The position numbers were made by a program, and so were the translations under genes. Shown one piece after another: positions 37,867 through 51,000 of a stretch of 64,000 nucleotides of DNA. A model generated the notes under the pieces. That model was not told where the DNA came from. It did not search any database and saw only the letters and a list, made by a program, of their open reading frames with translations. Source of the DNA: Steinernema hermaphroditum (Eukaryota > Nematoda > Chromadorea > Rhabditida > Steinernematidae); assembly GCA_030435675.1 (NCBI GenBank), contig CM059625.1, forward strand, positions 12,834,001 through 12,898,000, read 5' to 3'. Numbering within the stretch: position 1 is the stretch's first letter; each line of letters begins with the position of its first letter.

Positions 37867-40612
37867 GACATCCGACTGAGTGGGCCGTCTGCAGGCGCTC
37901 TCGAGAAGCCGGTCACCATTGCTCCGTCCGAGAAAAACGGTGGCACCGTCCAGGGTGCCAACATGGTCGCCCCGACAAACGATCTGGTGCCGAGGGATCG
38001 GTGGTCGTCATGGGCCGACTTCATCATGTCCTGTATCGGCTACGCCATCGGACTCGGAAACGTCTGGCGCTTTCCCTACTTGTGCTATCAGAACGGAGGT
38101 GGTGAGTGCTGTTTACACGGTTTCTTAATTGTCTGATTTACGATGTGGTAAACATTTGCTGGCGGAGTCATAACCTGGTGACTGATTGCTAGAGACAGCT
38201 GTTTTTCTTTGTTTAAAAAGTGATCTTGGACTCTCGAAGTTTCCAAGGAGGGATACCAAAAACAGAGATGAGGCTATTGTTTCATATCTACAGGCAGGAA
38301 TGGTGTTCGCTCACTAAGATCATTTTCCAGTGCTTCCTTTGATGGATCTTTCTCGTGAACATGAAGAAAAGAACCAAATCGATTTATCGACAACTCCCAC
38401 ATTAATCCCTTTTCATTCTTTTTATTGTCTTTTTCCGAAGTGGGGACTATTGTTCGGCGATGACAATCGAAAACATCTTATGTGCCATATGAAGTGGTCC
38501 ATATGAAAATCCGAGATTTCCGTTTAGTGCCCCTAATGATGTCGTCTTATCTTTCTAGGGGCTTTCCTGATTCCCTACGTAATATCGTTGGTGTTCTGCG
38601 GTGCGCCGTTGTTCATTCTCGAGACGTCATGGGGACAACTGATGAGCGTCGGAGGACTCGGCATGTTCAAGATCTGCCCTATCTTCAAGGGGGTCGGTAT
38701 CGCCGCGGCAGTGATGGCCTTCTGGCTCAACATCTACTACATCGTCGTCCTCAGCTGGGCGATGGCCTACCTGGTCAACTCGTTCCGTACGGATTCGAAC
38801 GTTCCGTGGAGGTCATGTGACAACTAGTAAGTCGAACCTTGCACTGCGACTTCTTGACGTTCATCAACAGTTGGAACACACCGAGATGCCGGTCAGAGTA
38901 CGATCCCCTTCCCTGTGCCAGCAATCGCACAATCGCCAACTTCTTCAACGTGAAGGTGCTGACAGCTGACCACCTGAACGAGTACAAGAAGCAGTTCTTC
39001 GTCGGACGGAAGAGCAACTGGACCGTCTGTACCGCTGCAGACCTATCGGTTCAGTCGCCCGTCAAGGAGTTCTGGAAGTAAGGCCTATGAAAAGTCCATG
39101 GTGAATCTGTTGCCTGTTATAGCTTCCGTGTACTTGGCATCAGTGAGGGAATCGAACATCCAGGGTCTCTTAGATGGGATCTCGCCCTTTACCTGCTCAT
39201 TGCCTGGATCGTCTGTTATCTATGTATCTTCAAGGGAGTTAAGTGGACCGGAAAGGTGGTCTACCTCACCGCATCGTTCCCCTATATCATGCTCTTCTGC
39301 CTTCTCGTTCGTGGCCTCACCCTCCCCGGCGCCAGTGTCGGACTCGAGTTCTACTTGAAGCCCAACTTCAGCAAACTGCTCGAGTCGAAGGTGTGGGTAG
39401 ATGCCGTCACTCAGGTATTCTTCTCCTACGGTCTGGGCCTCGGCGCGCTCGTCGCTCTCGGAAGCTACAACCAGTTCCACAACAATGTTTACAAGTAGGT
39501 TTGTTGATAACTACTGTTACCCAGAAAGTTTCTTCAGACAAGCGATGACTGTGTGTCTTGTGAACAGTGGAACCAGCGTGTTCGCAGGCTTCGTCATCTT
39601 CTCCTTCATCGGTTTTATGGCCACCCAGCAGGGGAAGACTGTGGAAGAAGTGGCACAGTCCGGGCCTGGTCTTCTATTCCTGGCCTACCCTTCCGGCATC
39701 CTACAACTACCCTACACAAATGTGTGGTCAATCCTCTTTTTCTCAATGGTCCTCTTCCTTGGAATCGACTCGCAGGTTCTTAATCCCTACCTGCCAGTGC
39801 CCACTAATTGCATTGCAGTTCTGCACCATGGAAGGTTTCTTTACTGCAATCATCGACGAATTCCCACACCTCATTCGCGGCAGGAAGTACGGTAGAGAGC
39901 TATTTGTCCTTGCAGTCTGCATAATCAGCTACTTCTTCGGTCTTTGCACTGTTACAAATGTAAGCAAGTCAAACAGTCACAGTCGGTAATTGCGTTCTGC
40001 ACAGGGGGGTTTCTATGTCTTTCAACTATTCGACTTCTATGCAGCTTCCGGATGGGCTCTCCTCTGGCTTCTGTTCTTCGAGTGCATCGCCATCTCGTGG
40101 AGTGTCGGTAATGGCTTAAAGGACAAATCGTAGCTACGAAAAGTATTGTATTGTAGGCATCGATCGCTGGTACGAACACATGAAATCGATGATTGGTTAC
40201 TATCCGGCGGGGTGGTGGAAGTTCTGCTGGGTGTTCGCAACTCCAGCGGTCACTATGGTGAGTCTCTTCACAAAGATAGGGCTTGCAACTCTTCGTTGAT
40301 AGGGTGTCATGATCTTCGGGCTTGTCAAGTATCAACCAGTGCGGATCGACGCCTATAACTACGACTTCCCCGCGTGGGGCCACGTGTTCGGATGGTTCCT
40401 GTCGCTTTCTTCGATGCTTTGCATTCCCGTCTATGCGGTCTACCTTTGGGTGGTCACTGACGGAACGACTTCTGAGGTACACAGCCAGTTAGATCAGCTG
40501 GATATGCAGCTACTTTTCTCAGAAAATCGAAAAGCTCTGTCGACCAAACATTCGCATTGGTCCCGATGACGACGAGACGAACTACGGCGAACAAATGGAG
40601 GAGTTCGCATAG
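37867..40612 (+). CDS. snf-11: Sodium- and chloride-dependent GABA-type transporter (SLC6)
   Basis: Ten exons: 37867-38101, 38559-38826, 38871-39077, 39123-39494, 39538-39775, 39819-39959, 40005-40107, 40157-40257, 40303-40476, 40523-40612. From the ATG at 37963 they encode 610 residues. The segment 37867-37962 is open, in phase and preceded by TTTTAG, so it is probably coding, with the true start in an unseen upstream exon. Seen: TM1 with [15 protein letters not shown] (sodium site), GGGAFLIPY, a glycosylated extracellular loop, [27 protein letters not shown], and [12 protein letters not shown]. The closest fit from memory is GAT1/SNF-11, which clears GABA at the plasma membrane; other SLC6 substrates are not excluded. 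Confidence 0.9.
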
Positions 40613-41389
40613 ACAAGACCTCGATCTCAACTTCTACGCATCCCACCTTTCCTACTGTAACTCTTCGTTTCTCCGTACCTATAACTTTCAGTGTGTCGAC
40701 ACCTTCATTCTAGTCGTTTTGTGAGTGATCGTTTACGATGATTGTTAAAGAGTGTTGTGTGCTCTTTTCGGCAACGTGCAGTTTCAAAGTTAGGTTCCTT
40801 GCGTTTGTGTCCTACTCTTTCTTTATCATTCACTAGTCAGGTAGTGGGAAAGATTCAAAACCTCCAGTAATCGCAATTCCTGGTACTTCTTTTAGATCAT
40901 AACAAAACTAAAAGTCTAAAGAAGATTATGCGTTTTTGATCCGATGGGAAGGCGTTCTCCCCGTAGGCTTTCTTTTATACGCTCTGTAATCACAGCACCT
41001 TTTTATGTAGGGTTTGATAAACCAAATTCAATTCTTCAGTCTCATCTTCAATTTATAAACTACGTACGGGCGCTATGACCGCGAGTGACGAAGTGCCTCG
41101 GCAGGTCAAGCTCTACCAGCAGAGTCATTAGGTCTGTTTGCGCGGTACTCTCGTCGCACATGCGATTGCGCAATGCGCATCTTCTGTTACCGTAACCCTC
41201 TCTAGTGTGGTAAAGTGCAGTGTCGAGTGAACGTTGAAGTTGGCATAGGAATACATTTATTGATTCAACTTGTATAATACGGAAGAAGAAAATATCATAC
41301 ATCTTCGTGCAAATTAAAGCAATCCATTACAATTTTACAAAAGGAACCCTTAATATCCGACGAGGTGAGCGTTATTGGGGAAAGGTCGC
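40613..41389. other. Convergent intergenic region
   Basis: 777 bp between two gene ends, presumably 3' UTRs. No coding sequence recognised. Confidence 0.5.
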
Positions 41390-42386
41390 TTAGGCGATGT
41401 TGTCGGATGTGGGGGCGGAAGAGAAGCCGAAGCTCTTCTTTCCGCAGGTGAGGCCGATGGACTTGAAGATGGGGTCGAAGACGGCGTGAACGAGGAAGGC
41501 CCAGGTCTGAAGCGAAATGTGTTAATGAGGGCCGGAAGGGGCGATTATTTGCGCGCTCTAGTGCACTCAGTGAGCATACGCGCTAATAATTAATATGGAT
41601 GCTAATTGCGTGCGCTTTGCAGGTTAATCTGAAAATGAAAGGTGGCAGATGTGTTACCTTAGCGATCCAGAGAGCAGGAACCGAAAGGAGACGGCCAGCT
41701 GGAGTGCAGCAGAAGACGCTGAAGACGTGCACGACGGCGAAGAGGAAGGCGAAGAGGATGGCGGCCGGAATGGCGACGATGAGCGAGAAGAGACGGTAGA
41801 AGAAGAGGCGCGAAGCGACGAACACCTTGTTGGTGAGGCGCCAGACGCAGTCGAACGAGTGCACGGCATCGGGCTCGCCGAAAACGTCTTCGAAGTTGAT
41901 GGCAACGTGGTCGTTGATGCCTAAAGGATTACGGTAGACGTTGCCTTTCGTCTGAAGGTGCATACTGTGCTCGTCGCGGTGGATCATGTCGAGTCCGAAC
42001 TGGAGTTCACTTTCGCCCTCGATTACCTCCTTCTTTTGCTTTGCGGGGCAGCTGGCACGCTGCCACCACTTCTTCTGCTCCTTCTTAGGAGCTTCATCGG
42101 CCTCCTTCTTCTCACCTTCGGCCTCAGGCTCAACTTCGTCATCAGCCTCAGCTTCGGGCTTCTCAGTCTTCTTGACTCCGCTCTAAAGACGGGTTTTTTT
42201 CGAACAGCCCTAATCAATGCAGACTAATACCTTTCCGAAGTGGAACCACTTCTTCTTGGGCTCAGCGGGCTTCTGGGCCTCGGCATCGACATCAGTGGTA
42301 ACTTCGGCGTTGGTCTCCGACTCGGCGGGAGCGTCGGTGTCCGACTTAAGGGGGACCTGCTCAAGTTCGACCTTCTCGGTAGACAT
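41390..42386 (-). CDS. cav-1: Caveolin
   Basis: Three exons (42231-42386, 41658-42182, 41390-41506) encode 265 residues. A long acidic, lysine-rich N-terminal tail (residues 1 to about 115) precedes the caveolin core. The core has NFEDVFGEPDAVHSFDCVW, matching the caveolin signature FEDVFAEP. The hairpin membrane segment (SLIVAIPAAILFAFLFAVV) and a C-terminal VFDPIFKSIGL follow. A CC pair after the hairpin (VFCCTP) could be palmitoylated. Caveolins shape plasma membrane microdomains. The extended N terminus is a nematode-type feature (from memory). Confidence 0.93.
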
Positions 42387-43569
42387 GATTATCAGTTAAG
42401 TTGTGATAGTAAGAGAAGAACTGAAACACTAGTGAGTGAGAATGCGTCAAGTTAGGCAATTGGACAAGAGTAAACAACTCGAGAACAGCGCACAACGACC
42501 TCTGACCTCAGAAATGAGAGCAGATGGAGTGATCGAGTGACGATCGGCCAGCAGACAGTGGACAATGACTGTGAGAGTGCGCGCCTAAAATACGCGCGCC
42601 ATATCCGACCAATCTGCGTCTGGCGGCCCGCCCCTGACCGTGCTAATAACAGAGTACAGAGGAGGGAACCGTGTCGGATCCTCCCACGAACGTTGTGCAA
42701 TCCGAAAAGCCCTGAAGCGAAGCCATTTTTCTGCAAGCCCTAGAGCCTTGCCAAAAAAGTAGGGATTCGCGATTGACAACCTGGGACAAGGGGACGAATA
42801 GCACATGACCACCAGAGAGTGATTGAGGCGTACTACGGTATGGACGCGCAATTAACATGGCAAGAGACTCCGCAAGGGGATGGCCTTGGCGGGATAGTGA
42901 AGATCCGCTCATTCACTGGTGCATAATCTCTCGCCGATGGAATGCTCGCGATGGATTTTCGCTCAAGCATTGTGCCGAGATCGGGGAACTCATTGTATGC
43001 GAACGCTCAGGCACTGTGGGGGTCCACAACATTCATTCCGGTCACACGCCAACTACTCAATCTTTTGGCGCCAGTGATGACAACGTACATTTTGTTCCGA
43101 GGTATCGTTTGTTGAAAAACTACTGTAGTACATTAAACACGGTTGCACAAACACCTTTCGAAACCTCTTATAAGACAAAAGGTGGCTCTTTCACATCTCA
43201 TCCATTGATTCCACTTATCAGAAGTCAATAAGAGTAGTTAAGATGAAAGCACGATAGGCATAGAGAGAACTATTGCGAAATAGTCCAGATAATAGTTTAA
43301 CAAATTACGGTAATGGCAGGTGTAAACAGCTACGCTCTTCGTTAAGTGGTGGTAATCGACACGTAGCGATACAATCAGAGAAACAGATCACCTATCGCGC
43401 AACTATCAGCAAAGGTGCTGCAAATCGCACCTTTTCCACAAGAAGACATCCGATACTGTACCTGCACCGCGCGATGCTTGTCTGCTGCACTTTACACAGG
43501 CGCAGTCTGCTGCTCGAACTTGTGCGAATCTTGGATAACAATGCGAGCGCATAGTCCACTTCCCACAGA
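42387..43569. other. Upstream region of the caveolin gene
   Basis: About 1.2 kb with no supported coding sequence. The first 300 bp probably hold the caveolin promoter and 5' UTR. Confidence 0.45.
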
Positions 43570-44095
43570 TGACCCTTTGCGGTGAACAATCAAAAACCGC
43601 ACGTCTGCCAAGATGTCCTCACTTTGGCTGTGAACACTCCGTCTCAATGGCTAATTTGGCATTTGCAAATGAGATACCGAAATTTTCGATGGAAGGGGAC
43701 ACCTACCTCTTTATTACAAATATCACAAAACCAGACCTCAATGAACGTAACACATGTATGCACTTGCAATCTAGCTGGATTCTTGTTGTCTGAAAACAGC
43801 GAAGTCGTAGACGATACTTGTTATATAAATGGTGTATTATCTGAGTGCTTGAGGGACATTGGATGGAGATTTTGAATTACGATTAAACTTTACTACTAAC
43901 TTAGATTTCAACTTTTATACATTCTCCATTTTAAACGACGAAGCGGTTGATTCTGTTGGATCGGTCTACGCTCCCTCCGGCAACGAGATCGAACCAACTG
44001 TGAAGCCCTTGAAGTTTCAAATAGGCAAGCAAACAATTTTTTTATCACCTGTCTTCTGGACCACCATTTGCTATAATCAGTGCTCAAGTAAATAA
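43570..44095 (+). CDS. Possible orphan gene or decayed gene, exon structure unresolved
   Basis: Two stretches look protein-like but do not join cleanly. The first, from an ATG at 43570 right after CCCACAG, reads ANEIPKFSMEGDTYLFITN ... and has an N-glycosylation site (NIT). The second runs from about 43800 (SEVVDDTCYIN), crosses a plausible intron 43832-43904, and continues FNFYTFSILNDEAVDSVGSV to the stop at 44095. No GT-AG pair of normal length connects the two in frame; only a 28-nt gap would. Either an exon is missed or the gene is disrupted. No family recognised. Confidence 0.3.
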
Positions 44096-45203
44096 TCATT
44101 TACCACCTGTAGGAAGTCTTAGCACACTTCATGAGCATATGAAATTCCTCCTTCCTTAACCTCTTTAATGGGATCAAACAAATAGGTGCAAGTTGCACAA
44201 AGGTTTCTAAAATGGAATATAGATGGGGAAACTGGGTTGTTCTTCGTTTATAGTAGTATATATCAATGTTCTCATACTACTATAACGCATCGTAAAGCAC
44301 CATTACAACGTGTGTGGTCTAACTGCAGTGTCTAGTTTACGGTAGCTTTGATGGTTCCTTAGAGTCACAGATGTTTTGTCATCTATTCACCTTCTCATTC
44401 ACACAGTCTTTTCGCAATATTCTTGATAGTCACTACAGAAAAGATTGTTCACGTGATTTCGGTTGCTTGCTGCCTGGCATTTGCATGTCTCTCCTGAAAA
44501 GTCACTCTTTCACCGGCCATCGCGTGCATCTTTCATCAGGCCCCTACCGATTCACAAACAATATTTACGGCCGGAACATCTGGTCGTACCGTCTTTCAGC
44601 CGCAAAACTCAAAAGTTAACCGCCACCGGCAACCGTTTCGCGGTACACTTTTGTGGTTCCTTTCCCAGGCCCCATTCACTGGCGTTCTGTACAGGGACAG
44701 CTGGCCCTATGCCAAGCGTTTTGTCAAAGAGGATGGCGCTGTTTGTACCAGCGGAGGGGCCGAATTGGAGGGAAATGAAGAACAACACGTTGACAAGGAC
44801 AAGAGAGCTGTGCGCGGGAGAGTGCGCCAAGTGGGTTCGCGAAATACGATATGCACATATCGGAAACACTTCGTCAACTTTGACGAGAATGCAAAATTCC
44901 TTTCACGCTGGTGCACTGTACGTACTATACCGTAAGATGCGAGTTGTTCTGCGTGAACATAAGAGACATATGAGGCTATTTAATTGTGCATAGTCGGTTT
45001 TAAACTTTAGCATAGTAAAAGACCGTTAGTAAATTCGAGATTTGAGTGGAATTGAAACATTCATAAGCCGCATGGAAGATGCGTATGTTTATTATTTAAT
45101 TATGACAAGATAAGGCAATGAGATCGAATGCATACAGTGATGACGACTTTTAAAGCCACAAGAAGATGAACATGAGCAATGTTGGACGGGAGGTTATGCA
45201 GTG
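44096..45203. other. Intergenic region downstream of unc-24
   Basis: Overlapping open frames at 44370-44990 on both strands show no recognisable domains and are probably chance. Confidence 0.4.
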
Positions 45204-46660
45204 TCAGAGTAGATGTTTCAGGCGTTCGGCAATGTACTTCAGTTGGATGGCGTCGTTGACGCCTCCCTGGATTTTCAGCGATCCATTCATATAGGCCTGC
45301 ATCGGTGACATCTTTTCGCGAACGAGTTGGAAAAACGTGAATTTCGAGAGTTTCAGGGTAACATCGGGGCTTCCATGATGGCCTCTTTCTGCATGTCCTT
45401 GCCCATTTTTGACGTCTACGTAGAAATCTCCAAAGTCCGCGCATTCTATTTGGAACACCCTCCCAATGAGAGCAACGAGATTAATGTCGATGACTAGATT
45501 GATCTGTGTCACCAACGTGTCAACGTCGACTTCTTCTTGTTTTGGAGTGGGATCGGGAACTTCTAAAGAAACAGTGTACTGCATTATTTGTATATGTCTA
45601 TGGCTACCTGGCTCCACCAAGTTCTGTCCAGACGAGCCAGGAAAGTCCGGGTTCTCCGTCGCCATTTTCTCTGCGAACTCCTGCACATGACTTCCAATGG
45701 TATTTATGATTTGAGTTCCCAACTCAGACTTCATCACTTGGCTCAGGGCGTTCATTGCTTGATTTTCGCCTTCCTGCATTATTTTGACGTCCGATAACTC
45801 CACATCGGTTATGTGGATACCCCACGCATTGGTGAAATCGTGCAATTCTCTCTGAAATGGATGGTAGAAGATTCCAGCTTCTAGAAGAAACGTACCTTAA
45901 AATCGTCAATGAGCATCCTTCGTTTGTGCGGGTTGGATACATCCGACACACGCAACTTGCTTACGTATCGGTAGAGCATCGTGCAGGCGAGAGTTCGTAT
46001 ATTCTGCTTTGTATCCCGGACAGAGCACACGGCCATCAGTGGATCTTCCACCTTCAAGTATACTGAGGCACCGAGTTCGACCAGTCCACGGTCGGCAGTG
46101 ATGATTTGAAGTGGAGGTACGTTGAAGGCACTCACACGTACGTCCACTTTTGTGCACCGATCGATGCATGGCAGGACGAAAGTGGTGCCGGGACCACGAA
46201 GCTTTTGGGCCCGACCGAGTCTCAACACCACCAATCGTTCAAAATTGCTGACGATCTGAGGATCATTCTTTTAAAATTTGTTCTTTTTTCGAAGGAACCT
46301 ACTTTGATGCTGAATAGGAGGGAGAATGGCAAAGTGCATACGAAGAGGGCAAATGAGAGAAAGATAAACACTATCTCAATGGGCGACTGACTTGAGCTTC
46401 CCTCGAAAGGCTCAGATTGAGGCATCTTGGAGTAGGTAAATCGTTGGTAACGAGATCCATGGTGCGTTCTATGCCTTCCGAGGCCTAAAATGTTTCTCAA
46501 GGAGTATAACAACATAGCCCTATTATTTACCTTGGTATCCCATGTTGTCGACATCACCGTAGTCTGCATATGTAAATGCGGATTGGTACATATTAAACCG
46601 CTCTTCCTGCGCTTCATTCGATGTCGCGTCGTCATCCTGACTAAGGGACGAGTATCGCAT
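45204..46660 (-). CDS. unc-24: Stomatin/SCP2 protein UNC-24 (STOML1 family)
   Basis: Five exons (46531-46660, 46303-46484, 45896-46255, 45608-45851, 45204-45562) encode 424 residues, close to the nematode protein. In order: a short cytoplasmic N terminus, a hydrophobic hairpin segment (VFIFLSFALFVCTLPFSLLF), a stomatin/band 7 domain (VVLRLGRAQKLRGPG, LPCIDRC, ADRGLVELGASVYLKVEDP), and a C-terminal SCP2-type lipid-binding domain ending GGVNDAIQLKYIAERLKHLL. The fusion of stomatin with SCP2 defines UNC-24/STOML1. It associates with UNC-1 and mechanosensory channels at the membrane. Intron 45563-45607 is 45 nt, a multiple of three and stop-free. Confidence 0.93.
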
Positions 46661-46990
46661 GAACAGACTGAAAATTACACGATTGTTGACTGAAAAACGT
46701 CGCCGTAATGAAATGAATGCTCTCAACCGGTCGGAACAAATGTGAAAACTTCTAGATTAATGGACAACGAGGCGTCATGTGCGAATAAATACCGTCTTCT
46801 ATCTCCTCTTCTTGGGGCGACTCTATGCATTTGTTATTAGCTACACACGAGAACATCTTTTACGCCATCGCGGGAGATCACACACAGCACACTTCAACCC
46901 CAACGGATAGGCGCACAGTTCATACGCAATGGCACTCAACCGATACTATAGTACTTCCCAAGGCAAACATCGTAAAAATTTAACAACAAC

Positions 46991-48240
46991 TTAAAAATCA
47001 ACAACAACTCCATTGGAATCACAACCACAGTTGCCTCCCGACGAACAACCACTCCGTTCTTCCGGCTTCTCCGCTTCATTGATGATCAACTTCTCCTCGG
47101 GCTTATTTTTCTGCTTCCGCTTTTTACTTATACCGAGAGTTAGATCATTGGTGTTTAAACCCTCTAATAGTAAGCATGCCTTACATACTGCCTGACTCGA
47201 GATATATCCACACCGAGTGCAATTTGAAACTTGTGGCATCTCAACTTCAGAGCGAATGGCCAGTGACTCTCCAGAGCGAATGAGATCCAGGATAACTTGC
47301 GGACGAACCCTTTCGAGGTCCTTCACGTAAACTCGGGCATTATTCCGGTAAGCGTTCGGCGCATAAATACATTCCGTGCAGAAGTAATCCAGTTTCTTGA
47401 AATGTGCGTACATAACGATATCCTTCTCATACGAATACTTCAAAGGCTTCGCACGCGGCAAGGTACCATCAGCACCGGTAATCGCATTTGTACATCTTTG
47501 GAGTCGACCAACGTCACCACGAAGGACATTCAACAAAATAGTTTCTGCCATATCATCTGCGTTGTGGCCAGTGACGATCTTCGCCGCTCCAAGTTTGAAA
47601 GCTCCTCTGCAATGAAAACATTTATCAAAGGCATTTTCAACATTTATATACCGATCAAGAGCTTGACGTCGGAAAACTCCGCAAAATGTGCAATTATTCT
47701 TTTTGCCAATCTTACTGACGATTTCGTCCATAGTCCATCCGTAAAGGTCCTTATAACTAACGATTGTAAGAGGAATCCCATACTCCTAAAGAAACAGATT
47801 GATGCTAGATAAACTACTGGACAAATTGAATCACGGGCACCTTCGACGCCTGTAAATTAACTCGTCACCCATGTGAACTTACCACTTCATTGCGCTCGAC
47901 AGCTTTCAATGAATCATCCCGATAGCCTGTGATTCCTTCGTCGATGGATAGAAGCAACAGATCAAGTCCATAATCGTAATCTCTGTTCAATTTGTTCAGT
48001 ACGTACGCTAAAACAGTTGAATCCTTTCCACCGGAAGCTCCAATGGCGACACGTTCACCATGTTTGAATATGGAACACGTAAGAATTGTCTTATGGACAT
48101 CCTGGAAACAAAAGAAAGATCAGTGAACAACACGGTGACCACACCTCTTCAAACCATTTCACAAAACAGGCAACGCACGTTGGCTCGTTGGTTTTTGCGC
48201 ATTTAACGGAAGCGCGTTCGCCGCACTGGTAACACTTCAT
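46991..48240 (-). CDS. ctu-1: Cytoplasmic tRNA 2-thiolation protein 1 (CTU1/NCS6)
   Basis: Four exons (48145-48240, 47883-48101, 47652-47785, 46991-47606) encode 354 residues. The enzyme adenylates and thiolates wobble U34 of tRNA-Lys, -Glu and -Gln together with CTU2, using sulfur from URM1. Seen: an N-terminal zinc site ([12 protein letters not shown] ... CVACF), the PP-loop SGGKDST, an internal [14 protein letters not shown], the [16 protein letters not shown] motif, and a C-terminal zinc ribbon (NCTRCGY ... CKAC). The tail ends in a Cys-rich [14 protein letters not shown]. An in-frame upstream stretch exists before the chosen ATG, following an acceptor, so the start is probable, not certain. 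Confidence 0.94.
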
Positions 48241-48629
48241 ATCCCCAGGTCTATCTGAATGGAAGAAACAGGTGAGCAACATTAAATTCACAAATCAAAC
48301 AAGAATAGAAAATGGCAGTATGAAAGGAAGCTAGTTGAAAGAGACATAAGGCAGCGAAAACGACAGGAAGAGACGAATTTGAGAACGAAGCACTAGTATT
48401 GTTCGTACGCTCATCGTTCTGCCTTTTTGTACTGCAATTCCAATCTGCATTCGTATTTTGGCTAATATGCGCGACAACTGTTTTTCAGCCATTTCTATAA
48501 ACTCGTGGGATATTCAGCTTACGCATTTACCCTACATTTATATGGATCCGCTACGTTATTTTTGACTGTTAATAATACTCAGCTGCTACCATTGTAACTG
48601 TTATATTTTATTGCTTACAGGAAAGCAAG
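48241..48629. other. Divergent promoter region
   Basis: 389 bp between divergent starts of CTU1 and the acyl-CoA dehydrogenase. No gene. A TTGCTTACAG acceptor-like site ends 9 nt before the ATG at 48630. Confidence 0.45.
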
Positions 48630-51000
48630 ATGTACTCGCTGGGTAGAATATCGAGTCAAACGCGTTCTGCCCGATTTGGTAGCCTGATCTCAAGGAACTT
48701 CAGCGAGAATGCTCCAGCCGAAGTGAAGACAAAAGAAAGAAAAATGATTGCTCGCAAGACCTACGATTTGATCGAGAAGTCAGGTGCTGCTGTTGAAAAG
48801 TGGTCTTTAAGTAGAGGATTGGCGATGAATAAATTCGAGAAGGTTGGACGCATGCATTTGTTGTTTTTCTCACTGTGTTATCTTTAGGATTTCATTATTT
48901 ACCCAGAATATTCCGAAACTGATGACGTCGAAATGATTAAAGGTTACACAGATGCTTTTCGCAAGGATTTGGAAAAAGCATGTAAGTTTTATTGCATTAC
49001 TGGATTTCTGACAGGCTTGTTTTTGTGTTTAGTGGAAGTGTGCAGCCAGTCCGAGAATTCCTTAAGTGACCAAATAATGGCTTGTCTTCTCAAGCACAAC
49101 GTTACGTCGGCGTTTGTTTCGGCTGACTATGGTGGACTGGGTATGACCAACAAAGATTTGCTGCAGCTGTACGAGGTGACTTCCGAAAGTGATGCGCGTT
49201 ATCAACAGTAATGTTTAGGTACTAGGTGCAAATTGGTCTGTCTATGCAACGATTAATGCAACTCATGTCTTTTCAAACATCCTCACGATTTATGGAACAG
49301 ATGAGCAGAAAAGTAAATATCTACCGAAAATTGCTTCAGGGCAGTGCAAACCCGCTATCTGTCTTAGTGAAGACGAAATGTAGGTGTTATCACGTGTTAT
49401 CTATGTAAATTCCTTATGCATAACTTCTTCAGGGGTTCCGATCTGTCGGCAATGAAAGCTGAAATCACTGGAGGTAACAAGTCTAGCCAGAAACTTAGCG
49501 GCAAGAAAATAAGTGTAATTGATGGAGACAATGCGGATGTCTATCTTGTTTTCGCTCAGCGACCGAATCCTGGAAGTGTGAGTGTTGATGAACTAAGGGT
49601 ATTTTGTAGGAATGGACCTTTAGAAAAACCGTCGACTTACGTGTGTATTAGTGGATCGTGAAGAATTGGGTGATGGAGCAATCACCGTTGTTCAGAGGAA
49701 AAATACAATAGGTTTAAAGCAGTGCCATGGTAATTCATGCGTTTCTTTGTACGTTTCTTAGTTTCATTATTCAGTTTCTAGCATCCTGTTTTCCAACGTC
49801 CCGATCACAGCGGAAAACGTAGTTGGAGCTGACAATGAAGTACAAGAAATGGCATTAGAGGTTACCTCGTCAAACAAAATGTTTTTTGGAAGTGCTGTGT
49901 GTGCTTACATGAAAGGGCTTCTTGAGCACTTATCTCACCATTGTAACCGCACCGTCCAGAATGGTGTTACATTGTCTGCCAATGCCGGAGTCCAGAAAGC
50001 TATTACTAACCTGTCGATGAGCGTATACGTTCTTGAAACTATTTCTTACTACCTGGGTGGCCTTCTTGATGAAAAACTTGTCGTAGCAACTGATATTGAA
50101 AACGCCATTGTTCATGTAAGCTTGCGTTTGTACTCAGTATGACTTCAGGGTTGCTGTTCTTTTAGAAATTTGCAAACAGAACTCTCCGCGAAGCCTTGAT
50201 TACTCTCGTAGAAGTTATGGGGTCCGCTTCAGCTGATATGCAGTTCAGTTACAACTCACTTTTTGGCGATGTCGCAACACTGCTGTCATTGGGAGTACGG
50301 CTGTTGTCATTTATCATGCACATTTGTTTATTTCAGGTAGCTGAAATGGACTTAACGGATCAGATTGCGATGGGAACACTGTCTACATGGGTTAAAAACA
50401 ATAATACGTCACGGCCGCGCTTTTCGTTTTCTAGAATTTTTGCGTCAAACGATACGAGTTCCACTATAAAAGATCCAAAGCTGGTTCATTTCATTGCTGA
50501 GCACGCACATCCTTCTCTGGAGGTTTATCCATGATCAGTGAGGCTTCTGTAGTAATCAGAAATGAAATTTAGATTGCGTGTCGTTCGTTGGAACATAGTA
50601 TTTCAAGGCTCCACGCTGTAATCGGCAAGATTTCCATGGAACAAGGAAAAAATACCCAAACGGATTTCGCTACGTTAGAAAGCCTCGCAGATGTTATCGG
50701 AAATAATTTGGGAATGCTTGCTTGCATTGCTCGAGCAAGCAGGTCATACTCAATAGGACTTCGGAACGCTGACTTGGAGTTAGCGTGGACTACTATGTAC
50801 TGTAGCCGCACCGGTGTTAAATCGAAGACGGAATTGGAATGCTTGTCAGATCGTACGTTATGAAATGTGCAAATACCCATTAAGATCCTTCTTTAGATTT
50901 TGGAATTGTGCGTTACAATCCAACTCTTTTGAATGTTGGCCGGGCTGTACTGGATATGGGTGGATATTGCATCGAGTCGCCGATTGAGAGAAATTGGTGA
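48630..51000 (+). CDS. Mitochondrial acyl-CoA dehydrogenase of the ACAD9/VLCAD type
   Basis: Eleven exons give about 633 residues: 48630-48842, 48888-48981, 49033-49175, 49219-49379, 49433-49577, 49624-49729, 49775-50115, 50166-50294, 50337-50522, 50573-50852, 50897-51000. The basic N terminus (MYSLGRISSQTRSARFG) looks like a mitochondrial presequence. Family motifs: LGANWSVYATINATHV, CLSEDEMGSDLSAMKAEI (the TEPxxGSD-type flavin region), REELGDGAITVV, and the extra C-terminal helical domain of the homodimeric VLCAD/ACAD9 branch. Where relatives have the RIFEGTNDI segment with the catalytic glutamate, this protein reads LLSLGVAEMDLTDQ, so the enzyme may be inactive. ACAD9 is known to work as a complex I assembly factor independently of dehydrogenation. 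Confidence 0.85.
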
